DNA of 5,854 nucleotides from Gammaproteobacteria bacterium (GCA_020445165.1 JAGRHE010000172.1:1-5854); one strand, 5' to 3'. Positions 1 to 5,481 are shown, counted from the first letter of the stretch. Translations and numbers: made by a program. The notes: a model not told the origin generated them from the letters alone.

Positions 1-1479
1 GTTGGCGGTGTTCATATCGTGCGTGCGGCGACGGTCGTCACCGGTGTTCTTGCGCAGGTCGAGGAACTCCTCGACATCGATGTGCCAGGTCTCGAGGTAG
101 GCACACACGGCACCCTTGCGCTTACCGCCCTGGTTGACGGCGACCGCGGTGTCGTTGGCGACCTTCAGGAACGGCACCACGCCCTGCGACTTGCCGTTGG
201 TGCCCTTGATATGCGCGCCCATGCCGCGCACCCGGGTCCAGTCGTTGCCCAGTCCACCGGCAAATTTTGACAACAGGGCATTGTCCTTGATCGCACCGTA
301 GATGCCGTCGAGGTCATCCGGCACCGTGGTCAGGTAGCAGCTCGACAGCTGCGGACGCAGCGTGCCCGAGTTGAACAGGGTCGGGGTCGAGCTCATGAAG
401 TCGAAGCTCGACAACAGGTTGTAGAACTCGATCGCACGCCCTTCGCGGTCGATCTCGTTGATCGCCAGGCCCATCGCGACGCGCATGAAGAACGCCTGCG
501 GCAGCTCGAAGCGGGTGCCGCGCGAATGGATGAAATAGCGGTCGTAAAGGGTCTGCAGGCCGAGGTAGGTGAACTGCAGGTCGCGCTCGGGCTTGAGGGC
601 TGCGCCGAGGCGCTCCAGGTCGTACTGGGTCAGGCGCTTGTCGAGCAGTTCGAGGTCGGCGCCGCGCTTGATGTAGGCGGTCAGGTACTCGCTGTAACGC
701 TCGCCCATTTCCTGCTGGGTGGCGACGTTGGTGTCCAGGTCGAGGAAGCCGAGTGCCTCGCGGCGCAGCATGTCCATCAGCAGTCGCGCGGCGGCATAGG
801 AATAGTTGGGTTCTTTCTCGATCAGGGTGCGCGCGCTCATGACCAGCGCCTGCGACACGTCCCGTTCCTTGACGCCATCGAACAGGTTGCGACAGGTATC
901 GTCGAGGATCGAACTGACCGTTACTGCCTCGAGTCCGTTGCAGGCCTCGGCGACCAGCCTACGCAGGCGCTCGATGTCGAGCGGGCGGGTGCTGCCGTCG
1001 GCCATGGTCACATTGACCAGGTGCTCGGGCTTTGCGGTCTTCTTCTTCGCTGCCTCTTCGGCGCGCTTGCGGTTCTGCTCCTCGCGGTACAGCACGTAGG
1101 CACGTGCGACCTTGTGCTCGCCCGAACGCATCAGGGCCAGTTCGACCTGGTCCTGGATATCTTCTATATGGATGGTGCCGCCGGCCGGGTTGCGCCGAAC
1201 CAGTGCGTCACTGAGCTGCTCGGTCAGGTCCTGTACCAGGTCGTGTACGCGCCGTGACGCGGCAGCGCTGCCACCCTCGACCGCCAGGAATGCCTTGGTC
1301 ATCGCGACGGCGATCTTGCTGGCATCGAATGCCGTGACCTTGCCATTACGACGAATCACTTTCATACCGCCGGGCGCATTGGCGCTGATATCCGGACCGG
1401 CCGTGGTCTTTTTCGTCTGGCTTGGCGGGACGGCGATGCTCTCCGCATCGCCCTTGGCGGGCGCGAGTTCAGTAGCCAT
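1..1479 (-). CDS. nrdA: Class Ia ribonucleotide reductase large subunit, N-terminal 493 residues (partial)
   Basis: This is the catalytic subunit of the aerobic ribonucleotide reductase, which makes deoxyribonucleotides together with the radical subunit NrdB. The reading frame is open from an ATG at 1479-1477 to the left edge. The start is supported by a strong AGGAGG (1491-1486) six bases upstream. After a low-complexity leader of about 38 residues comes an ATP-cone at about 39-132 (VIRRNGKVTAFDASKI), then a second, more degenerate cone at about 154-240. This is the two-cone layout known from Pseudomonas aeruginosa NrdA. The barrel follows, with STPTLFNSGT at about 364-373 and QLSSC, whose Cys381 matches E. 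coli Cys225 of the redox-active pair. The visible part ends at NTGDDRRRTHDMNTAN. The radical cysteine (E. coli Cys439), the C-terminal cysteines and any nrdB lie outside the window. Regulation appears to be by NrdR and perhaps DnaA. Confidence 0.96.
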   Translation of the reverse strand, partial: MATELAPAKGDAESIAVPPSQTKKTTAGPDISANAPGGMKVIRRNGKVTAFDASKIAVAMTKAFLAVEGGSAAASRRVHDLVQDLTEQLSDALVRRNPAGGTIHIEDIQDQVELALMRSGEHKVARAYVLYREEQNRKRAEEAAKKKTAKPEHLVNVTMADGSTRPLDIERLRRLVAEACNGLEAVTVSSILDDTCRNLFDGVKERDVSQALVMSARTLIEKEPNYSYAAARLLMDMLRREALGFLDLDTNVATQQEMGERYSEYLTAYIKRGADLELLDKRLTQYDLERLGAALKPERDLQFTYLGLQTLYDRYFIHSRGTRFELPQAFFMRVAMGLAINEIDREGRAIEFYNLLSSFDFMSSTPTLFNSGTLRPQLSSCYLTTVPDDLDGIYGAIKDNALLSKFAGGLGNDWTRVRGMGAHIKGTNGKSQGVVPFLKVANDTAVAVNQGGKRKGAVCAYLETWHIDVEEFLDLRKNTGDDRRRTHDMNTAN

Positions 1480-1576
1480 CAGGCTCCTCCTGGGATGGTG
1501 TTTTTCTGGGGGGACATACCGCTTTGCGCGGCCAGGCGACAGGTGCCGCCGACGTACTGCATGTTGTCCTCACGAA

Positions 1577-1592
1577 ACACAATATATACGCT
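1577..1592. promoter_or_regulatory. NrdR box 1, overlapping the nrdA -10
   Basis: ACACAATATATACGCT matches the 16-bp NrdR consensus (ACAC-WATATATW-GTGT) at 13 positions, with the weak bases in the right-hand end. It covers the -10 hexamer at 1581-1586, so NrdR binding should block RNA polymerase. NrdR is the nucleotide-sensing repressor of ribonucleotide reductase genes and normally binds paired boxes. Confidence 0.75.
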
Positions 1593-1608
1593 GACTTTGA
1601 ACTGTCAA
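1581..1608 (-). promoter_or_regulatory. sigma-70 promoter of nrdA
   Basis: Read on the minus strand, TTGACA (1608-1603) is a perfect -35 and TATATT (1586-1581) a good -10, with a 16-base spacer. Transcription would start near 1574, giving an untranslated leader of about 95 bases before the nrdA ATG. Both hexamers lie within or against the two NrdR boxes, which supports the assignment. Confidence 0.75.
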
Positions 1609-1624
1609 CCACAATATCTTGTGT
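1609..1624. promoter_or_regulatory. NrdR box 2, abutting the nrdA -35
   Basis: CCACAATATCTTGTGT fits the NrdR palindrome at 14 of 16 positions and is the better of the two boxes. Its centre lies 32 bp from that of box 1, about three helical turns, which is the usual spacing for cooperative NrdR binding. It directly adjoins the TTGACA at 1603-1608. Confidence 0.8.
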
Positions 1625-1675
1625 AAAAAAGCTGTGGAAAACGGTTGGAAAACTGTTTACAGCTTGTGTGGAAAG
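1620..1675 (-). promoter_or_regulatory. Cluster of DnaA-box-like sites upstream of nrdA
   Basis: On the minus strand, TTTTACACA (1628-1620) and TTTTCCACA (1641-1633) both fit the relaxed DnaA box TTWTNCACA, and CTTTCCACA (1675-1667) misses by one base. They lie just upstream of the -35, and the first overlaps NrdR box 2. E. coli nrdA also has DnaA boxes immediately upstream of its promoter. A 7-bp inverted repeat, AAGCTGT (1629-1635) and ACAGCTT (1659-1665), frames the middle of the cluster. Function here is inferred from position. Confidence 0.45.
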
Positions 1676-1868
1676 TGTGGTTGGACCGGCCTTTTTCAAG
1701 CGATTCAGGAACTTGGGTCCGCCACTGCCGGGGGTGCCGGAAACTTGTCGGAATTCACCTACCAGTGTGCGATCGGACGTCGGAAATTGCTGCGGACGTG
1801 AGGATAAAAAAGTGACGAAATACGAATATTCGTGACTACACAATCGTGACGGACGCCGGGCCCGCCGC
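1676..1868. other. Non-coding gap between nrdA control region and thioredoxin gene
   Basis: No convincing gene is seen. The clearest structure is a perfect 12-bp palindrome ACGAATATTCGT (1822-1833), flanked by three copies of GTGAC (1812-1816, 1832-1836, 1846-1850). In minus orientation a run of six T follows at 1811-1806, so a weak terminator for the thioredoxin gene is possible, but the AT-rich stem argues against an efficient one. Confidence 0.4.
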
Positions 1869-2342
1869 TCAGCGCTGGTGGCGGCCGATGATTTCGCGCA
1901 GATGGTCCGCTGTGACCGGTCCCATATGGCGCTCCACGATCTCGCCGGCGGGATCGACAATGGCCGTGGTCGGCAGACCTTCGAGGGGCTCGAATGGCAC
2001 CAGGGGCGTTCCACCGATCCGCAGATTGGGGAAATTGATCGAGAACGGTTCGAGGAAGGCGGCCGCGTCGCTGGCGCTGGCTTCCTCGAAGTTGATTCCC
2101 AGCACCTGGACCTCCGGATTGGCTGCCTGGAACGACACCAGTTGCGGTAACTCGCGTACGCAGGGTCCGCACCAGGACGCCCAGAAGTTCACCACCACCC
2201 AGCGCCCGCGGTAGTCGGACAGGCTGACCGGGTTGCCCGACAGGTCATCGAGCGTGAAGTCGACCGGATCGGCGCTGGCCGGCCACGACAGAAAACCGCA
2301 GAGCAGCAGAAGGAGCGGGACGGGGCGCTGTGTCAGTTTCAT
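1869..2342 (-). CDS. Exported TlpA/ResA-like thiol-disulfide oxidoreductase
   Basis: This 157-residue protein has a typical signal peptide: KLTQR, a hydrophobic stretch LLLLLCGFLSW, and an Ala-Ser-Ala cleavage site before Asp25. The mature part is a thioredoxin fold of the AhpC-TSA/Redoxin type. It shows FTLDDLSGNPVSLSDYRG at 29-46, the active site WASWCGPC at 54-61 (Cys58, Cys61), and the cis-proline loop GLPTTAIVD with Pro124. Such proteins act as reductants in the periplasm, for example on cytochrome c apoproteins or misoxidised cysteines; the substrate cannot be read from sequence. The family's usual length is 150-190 residues, so it appears complete. The start is set by the signal peptide, since no strong ribosome binding site is visible. 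Cys15 is not in a lipobox. The neighbour nrdA lies 390 bases downstream and has its own promoter, so a shared operon is unlikely. Confidence 0.9.
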   Translation of the reverse strand: MKLTQRPVPLLLLLCGFLSWPASADPVDFTLDDLSGNPVSLSDYRGRWVVVNFWASWCGPCVRELPQLVSFQAANPEVQVLGINFEEASASDAAAFLEPFSINFPNLRIGGTPLVPFEPLEGLPTTAIVDPAGEIVERHMGPVTADHLREIIGRHQR

Positions 2343-2414
2343 GCGTTGTTAGTCAGTCCGGCGGGGCAAAAGTTTTGCCGGTGGTTGGGTACCGCTTTCT
2401 GAAGCGAAGACCCG

Positions 2415-2443
2415 ATTAGACGCGACTGACCGTGCCGCGACAA
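2415..2443 (-). promoter_or_regulatory. Possible sigma-70 promoter of the thioredoxin gene
   Basis: TTGTCG (2443-2438) and TCTAAT (2420-2415) are separated by 17 bases on the minus strand. This gives 4/6 and 5/6 matches to the -35 and -10. Transcription would start near 2408, about 65 bases before the ATG. The leader would contain the inverted repeat GGCAAAA-G-TTTTGCC at 2365-2379, 23 bases upstream of the start codon. Confidence 0.4.
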
Positions 2444-2483
2444 GCGCCGACCGACTACCCGCGGTTGGCGGAAAGGACAGCCG

Positions 2484-2500
2484 CGCACCAGCTCGGTGCG
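2484..2500. promoter_or_regulatory. NtrC-type enhancer site, strong
   Basis: CGCACC-AGCTC-GGTGCG is a perfect dyad that contains the NtrC core GCACC-N5-GGTGC. Its centre is about 142 bases upstream of the start predicted from the sigma-54 element at 2607-2623, a normal enhancer distance. A second, weaker copy follows 18 bp away. Confidence 0.65.
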
Positions 2501-2501
2501 T

Positions 2502-2518
2502 CGCACCGTCAATCTGCG
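2502..2518. promoter_or_regulatory. NtrC-type enhancer site, weaker tandem copy
   Basis: CGCACC-GTCAA-TCTGCG has a full left half and a right half matching at 4 of 6 positions. Tandem pairing of a strong and a weak NtrC site is typical of NtrC-activated promoters. Confidence 0.45.
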
Positions 2519-2606
2519 TCAAGACATGGCATGATCAGGCTGCCTGGTTTGCCGCCTTTCGCCGCACATCCCGCGCAGGCCCCGGATCTTCTTGACTTGC
2601 CAGCAT

Positions 2607-2623
2607 TTGGCACAGGATCTGCA
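2607..2623 (+). promoter_or_regulatory. sigma-54 (RpoN) promoter upstream of the hairpin-rich RNA segment
   Basis: TTGGCAC at 2607-2613 and CTGCA at 2619-2623 reproduce the -24/-12 element with GG (2609-2610) and GC (2621-2622) exactly 10 bases apart. Two less critical positions differ from the consensus: A2614 for G, and C2619 for T. Transcription would start near 2634. The match is strengthened by the two NtrC-type sites upstream and by the hairpin that begins right at the predicted start. Confidence 0.6.
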
Positions 2624-2633
2624 GAGCGTGTGC

Positions 2634-2729
2634 TGAAATCGCTTCGCGGTGATTTCTCCTAGCTCTCTGTCGATATTGCCTTTGAAGGGCTCAGCCGCCG
2701 AACCAGGCCCTGGTTTCGGCGGTTTTTTT
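2634..2729 (+). ncRNA. Candidate NtrC/sigma-54-dependent small RNA, or attenuated nasT leader
   Basis: The segment between the sigma-54 start (about 2634) and the end of the T-run (2729) would give an RNA of about 96 nt with no open frame beginning near its start. It opens with a stem-loop: GAAATCGC (2635-2642) pairs with GTGATTTC (2649-2656) around loop TTCGCG. A pyrimidine-rich stretch TCTCCTAGCTCTCTG (2655-2669) follows, containing UCUCCU, which is complementary to a Shine-Dalgarno sequence. A GCC...GGGC mini-hairpin (2678-2690) and a strong terminator close it. This is the architecture of a trans-acting small RNA. Alternatively it is the leader of nasT, whose ATG is 241 bases beyond the terminator, with readthrough controlled by an unknown signal. 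No match to 6S, SRP, tmRNA or RNase P RNA was recognised. Confidence 0.55.
2695..2729 (+). terminator. Strong rho-independent terminator
   Basis: CCGCCGAA (2695-2702) pairs with TTCGGCGG (2715-2722). Inside, CCAG (2703-2706) pairs with CTGG (2710-2713), with one bulged T at 2714. Seven T residues (2723-2729) follow. All genes to the left are on the minus strand, so this plus-strand terminator needs a transcript of its own, which the sigma-54 element at 2607-2623 would supply. Confidence 0.85.
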
Positions 2730-2970
2730 AGCAGTCGACATGACAGCGGTATACAGACACTATCCGCCGCGGCTCGGGGGGCTTCGAAAAATGCCATGCG
2801 TGGCATTCTTCTCAACGGAAATCCGAAAACGTCATTTTCGCTTTCCTTCATTCTCAATCGCTTGCCGCGATCGAAAATGGCGTTGCATCCCTGCACCGCA
2901 CGGGGACTTCGATTCTTCGAAATTCCCTCCAATCGGCGCCAGGTGCACGGCGCCTCACCGGTGAAACTTG
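2730..2970 (+). other. Untranslated region upstream of nasT
   Basis: No gene and no convincing sigma-70 promoter were found here. A stable hairpin stands at 2790-2807 (AATGCCA-TGCG-TGGCATT). It extends through one mismatch to 2786-2811 and is not followed by a T-run. Near the start codon, GGCGCC (2935-2940) and GGCGCC (2949-2954) can pair around an 8-base loop, next to the dyad TCACCGGTGA (2955-2964), which includes the nasT ribosome binding site. Both could affect expression of nasT, but this is inferred only from position. Confidence 0.4.
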
Positions 2971-3570
2971 ATGGACGCAGGAACTACATCAACCCGATTG
3001 CGCGTGCTGCTGGTCGACGACAGCGAGCAGCGACGCGATTCGGTCGAACGCTCGCTGGCCGAAGTGGGTTGCCAGGTGATCGGTTTCGTGTCCAGCACCG
3101 ATGACCTGGTGAGCAGCGTGCAGCGTGCCGATCCGGACGTCGTGATCATCGACATCGAATCTCCGGGGCGCGACACCCTGGACAGCCTGCAATGCGTGCA
3201 ATCGAGCACGCCGAAGCCGATTGTGATGTTTACCCAGGACGACAACGGTCAGACCATCACCCGCGCCACGCGTGCCGGTGTCAGCGCCTACGTGGTCGAT
3301 GGCATCAGTCAGAAACGTGTGCGGCCCATACTGGACGCCGCGATCGAGCGCTTCATGCAGTACCGCCAGCTTTCCGACGAACTGAACAGGACCCGGACCG
3401 AGCTGAGCGAACGCAAGGTCATCGACAAGGCCAAGGGCATCCTGATGAAACAGCGCGGTCTGACCGAAGACCAGGCCTACACGGCAATGCGCAAGCTGGC
3501 GATGAGCAGCAACAAGCGGCTGTTCGAGGTGGCCGAGAGCGTGGTCGCCGCGGCAAAGCTGCTGATCTGA
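2971..3570 (+). CDS. nasT: NasT-type antiterminator, receiver domain plus ANTAR RNA-binding domain
   Basis: This 199-residue protein is a positive regulator of nitrate/nitrite assimilation that acts by RNA binding. A pseudo-receiver domain covers about 10-125, with the acidic pair Asp16-Asp17 and phosphoacceptor-like Asp61 in VVIIDIESPG. A short coiled-coil-like helix (about 125-148) leads into the ANTAR domain at about 131-192, recognised by ERKVIDKAKGILMKQRGLTEDQAY and the MRKLAMSSNKRLFEVAESVV helix. The family's usual length is about 190-200. ATG 2971 is chosen over an in-frame TTG at 2968 because GGTGA (2960-2964) is spaced six bases from it. In characterised systems NasS holds NasT inactive until nitrate or nitrite binds NasS; free NasT then binds paired hexaloops in leader RNA. 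A matching target lies upstream of the nrtA-like gene at 5482-5553. No nasS adjoins this gene. Confidence 0.92.
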   Translation: MDAGTTSTRLRVLLVDDSEQRRDSVERSLAEVGCQVIGFVSSTDDLVSSVQRADPDVVIIDIESPGRDTLDSLQCVQSSTPKPIVMFTQDDNGQTITRATRAGVSAYVVDGISQKRVRPILDAAIERFMQYRQLSDELNRTRTELSERKVIDKAKGILMKQRGLTEDQAYTAMRKLAMSSNKRLFEVAESVVAAAKLLI

Positions 3571-3573
3571 TTC

Positions 3574-3600
3574 GCCCACCGACTTGCGTCGGTGAGCTTT
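3574..3600 (+). terminator. Probable terminator after nasT
   Basis: CACCGAC (3577-3583) and GTCGGTG (3588-3594) form a 7-bp stem with loop TTGC, extended by GC/GC across one mismatch. It begins within ten bases of the nasT stop codon and lies between convergent genes. Only three T residues follow, so termination may be partial. Confidence 0.5.
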
Positions 3601-3631
3601 GGATGTCGATTCCGCAAATATCGCCGGCCGT

Positions 3632-5008
3632 TCAGTCAGCCAGGCAGCGGGGGAAACAGCTGAGGTTTCGCCAGTCGGTGCCGAAACGTCGACGTGGATT
3701 ATTCAGCATGTCGTGCAGCCAGTCCGCGTAGAGAACACCTCGCGCGGAATCCTCGGCGAAGTAGTTGCCGGTCGGGAACGGAATCAGCAGCGGGTCGATC
3801 AAATGCATGTGCGGATTCCCGGCGGCCAGGTAGTAGCGGTAGTTACGCAGTCGAAAAGCGTTGGCCAGCATGCCGAGCCGTGCTTGCGGGCTCCATTCCA
3901 ATGCGGCGGTCAGTGCTACCTCCAGTTCGCTTGGCGGCGTGCCGTAGGGGTTGTAGCTGCCGTCGTCGTTCTTCTTTGCAAACAGGTAGAAGAGTGTTTG
4001 CACGATGTCGAAAGCTGCCGTCGATTGTGAGATTCGCGTGTGCGGGAAAGCGTCGCCGACAGCTTCGACCACCCTTGGCCACAGTTGCTGGGCATTCAGG
4101 TCAAGCAACGGCTGCAGGATGTCATCGATATTCTGCCGTGCCTGCCACACACCGGAATCGTCGGTGGATTCACCGAGGGCTTCGTTCAGAAAGCCGTCGG
4201 TCAGCACGCCGTTTGCCGAGTCGATGATCAGGGCGTACCGGGTCTTGTCACCAAGTGCGTCGATGATCATCGGGCTGTTGATCATGGCGCCGTAACCTCC
4301 CGCACTCGAGCCGGCGATCGTGGCCCGATCTATTGACCACAAATTGTTTTCGCGCTCGCGTTGAAGCCAACGCAGAACCACCTGCAGGTTGTCAAAGCCG
4401 CGGTGTTGGATGGTCCATTGAACTGGAGTGCCATCCGGAAGCGGATAGGTGTATGTGTGTGTACTCGATCCGATATGGATATCACCGGTGCAGTAAGGCA
4501 CGAAAATCTTTGTCGCATCGGCCAGGGGGTTGGCACCGTTGACGCGACTCAGGATGCCACCGGCATCCGGTGTCGGGTTGCCCGCCTGGTCGGTGAGTAG
4601 GTCTTGCGACGCAGCTTCCAGGTAAGGAACGCTTTCGGCAAACACGGGCAGGTAGGTTGAAACTGGCGTCAATACCGAGCCGAGACAGGTTGCGCCGTTC
4701 CAACAGGCGCCGCCGCCATTGAGAAACAACAGCAGGTCTATTGATGTCCCTGCCGTTTCATCATGGTCCACGAAAAAGGAAAACTGCGTCGGGTAGGGCT
4801 CTAGGCCGATCACCGCACCGTTGTCGTCGAAAACCGCGCGCGGAGCACCCGAGCAGGCCGGCTGCGGCCGTTGGTCCGGCGGTGTATCGGCAAACAACTC
4901 GTTGACAAGTTCGGGCGTCGCATCGATTCGCTGCCAGGCGGCGGCGGAGGGGAGGGTAATCAATAACAAGCAGGCAGCTGAAAAAATCGACAAGTGTTTC
5001 CTGGGCAT
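3632..5008 (-). CDS. Exported pectinacetylesterase/Notum-family hydrolase
   Basis: The 458-residue product starts with a signal peptide (PRKHL, hydrophobic IFSAACLLLITLP, likely cleavage after SAAA at 24). It carries the hallmarks of the pectinacetylesterase family, an alpha/beta-hydrolase group that includes plant PAE and animal Notum: LLLFLNGGGACWNG at 92-105 (oxyanion-hole region), VPYCTGDIHIGS at 170-181, and the nucleophile elbow AGSSAGGYG at 232-240 with Ser235. Asp334 (in FDIVQ) and His400 or His402 (in GNPHMHL) are the likely remaining triad members. Family members deacylate polysaccharides or proteins; the substrate of bacterial members is mostly unknown, so a pectin role should not be assumed. 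AAGGA (5023-5019) precedes the ATG by 10 bases. The gene faces nasT and is divergent from the nrtA-like gene, so it is probably transcribed on its own and not part of the nitrate circuit. Confidence 0.87.
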   Translation of the reverse strand: MPRKHLSIFSAACLLLITLPSAAAWQRIDATPELVNELFADTPPDQRPQPACSGAPRAVFDDNGAVIGLEPYPTQFSFFVDHDETAGTSIDLLLFLNGGGACWNGATCLGSVLTPVSTYLPVFAESVPYLEAASQDLLTDQAGNPTPDAGGILSRVNGANPLADATKIFVPYCTGDIHIGSSTHTYTYPLPDGTPVQWTIQHRGFDNLQVVLRWLQRERENNLWSIDRATIAGSSAGGYGAMINSPMIIDALGDKTRYALIIDSANGVLTDGFLNEALGESTDDSGVWQARQNIDDILQPLLDLNAQQLWPRVVEAVGDAFPHTRISQSTAAFDIVQTLFYLFAKKNDDGSYNPYGTPPSELEVALTAALEWSPQARLGMLANAFRLRNYRYYLAAGNPHMHLIDPLLIPFPTGNYFAEDSARGVLYADWLHDMLNNPRRRFGTDWRNLSCFPRCLAD

Positions 5009-5280
5009 TGGTTTTTATTCCTTTATCAGTTGTGCCAGATCGGCGGATCGCATGGTCATTTCTGGATGACCGGACCGATCGCGATCCTTTTTGGGCAGGA
5101 GCGAACATAACCGAAAATGTGATGGAGCACACAAAAGTCCGACATGTGGTCCAGACGTGCAGTTTTCACTTAAGAACGCGGGCTCCCGTTTTTCGTCGAT
5201 ACCGACGCGCCTCATCCCCCCACTTTGAATGATCGACCATTTCGATGCGTGGGCCGGGTTGGGGCATCTTGGCGGAGTGA
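5009..5280. other. Non-coding region upstream of the esterase gene
   Basis: No gene and no convincing sigma-70 promoter for the esterase were recognised. A nested inverted repeat occurs at 5045-5087: outer arms GGATCGC (5045-5051) and GCGATCC (5081-5087), inner hairpin GGTCAT (5054-5059) and ATGACC (5066-5071). It would fall in the 5' leader of the esterase mRNA or serve as an operator. The palindrome GATCGCGATC (5077-5086) overlaps its right arm. Confidence 0.35.
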
Positions 5281-5297
5281 TGCGCAGTACTGGTGCG
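5281..5297. promoter_or_regulatory. NtrC-type enhancer site upstream of the nrtA-like gene
   Basis: TGCGCA-GTACT-GGTGCG matches the NtrC dyad TGCACC-N5-GGTGCA in 5 of 6 right-half bases and 4 of 6 left-half bases. Its centre lies about 166 bases upstream of the start predicted from the sigma-54 element at 5428-5444, a workable enhancer distance. No clear second copy was found. Confidence 0.45.
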
Positions 5298-5344
5298 TGC
5301 TATCGATTTGCATCCCGGCGCTTGCGGCAATCTGTCGCTACCAG

Positions 5345-5359
5345 GATTCCCTAGGAATC
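5345..5359. repeat. 15-bp dyad between enhancer and sigma-54 promoter
   Basis: GATTCC-CTA-GGAATC is a perfect inverted repeat with 6-base arms, about 100 bases upstream of the predicted transcription start. It may be an operator for another regulator or simply chance; no known site was recognised. Confidence 0.35.
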
Positions 5360-5427
5360 GGCTATTTCACAGAAGATACAAATGCTTACAGAGAGCTCGC
5401 GGCTTGCGCCACGGATGGGCCAGGGAA

Positions 5428-5444
5428 TTGGCACGTGCCTTGCT
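5428..5444 (+). promoter_or_regulatory. sigma-54 (RpoN) promoter of the nrtA-like operon
   Basis: TTGGCACG (5428-5435) and TTGCT (5440-5444) match the -24/-12 consensus TGGCACG-N4-TTGCW at every defined position, with 10 bases between GG (5430-5431) and GC (5442-5443). Transcription should start near 5455, giving a leader of about 180 nt before the ATG at 5635. This fits NtrC control of nitrate assimilation. Confidence 0.88.
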
Positions 5445-5481
5445 GAAATGCAGACAACGAAGTTCGACGTAAATTTGCGAT

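Noticed and set aside
526..1257. Long plus-strand open frame (243 codons)
   Set aside because: It lies antisense to nrdA, whose frame gives an unmistakable protein; the open frame is a by-product of GC-rich codon bias.
1524..1835. Plus-strand open frame of 103 codons over the nrdA control region
   Set aside because: It runs across the NrdR boxes and nrdA promoter, has no ribosome binding site and no recognisable protein features.
2635..2656. First hairpin of the candidate RNA as an ANTAR (NasT) target
   Set aside because: Hexaloop UUCGCG has G at position 4 but lacks A at position 1, and no second qualifying hexaloop was found before the terminator.
2432..2662. Small plus-strand open frame starting with GTG, ending 33 bases before the terminator
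   Set aside because: No ribosome binding site, no family resemblance, and it begins upstream of the NtrC-type sites and the sigma-54 element, so it would not be translated whole from that transcript.
2519..2932. Minus-strand open frame of 137 codons with a cysteine-containing end (CRSCAKCW)
   Set aside because: It is antisense to the candidate RNA and its terminator, has no recognised domain and no good ribosome binding site.
2968..2970. TTG as the nasT start codon
   Set aside because: The adjacent ATG at 2971 is better spaced from GGTGA at 2960-2964.
2989..3579. Minus-strand open frame of 196 codons
   Set aside because: Exact antisense shadow of nasT.
5175..5193. Hairpin AACG-C-GG/CCCGTT followed by five T, as a plus-strand terminator
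   Set aside because: The stem is short with a bulge and no plus-strand transcript is expected to reach it.
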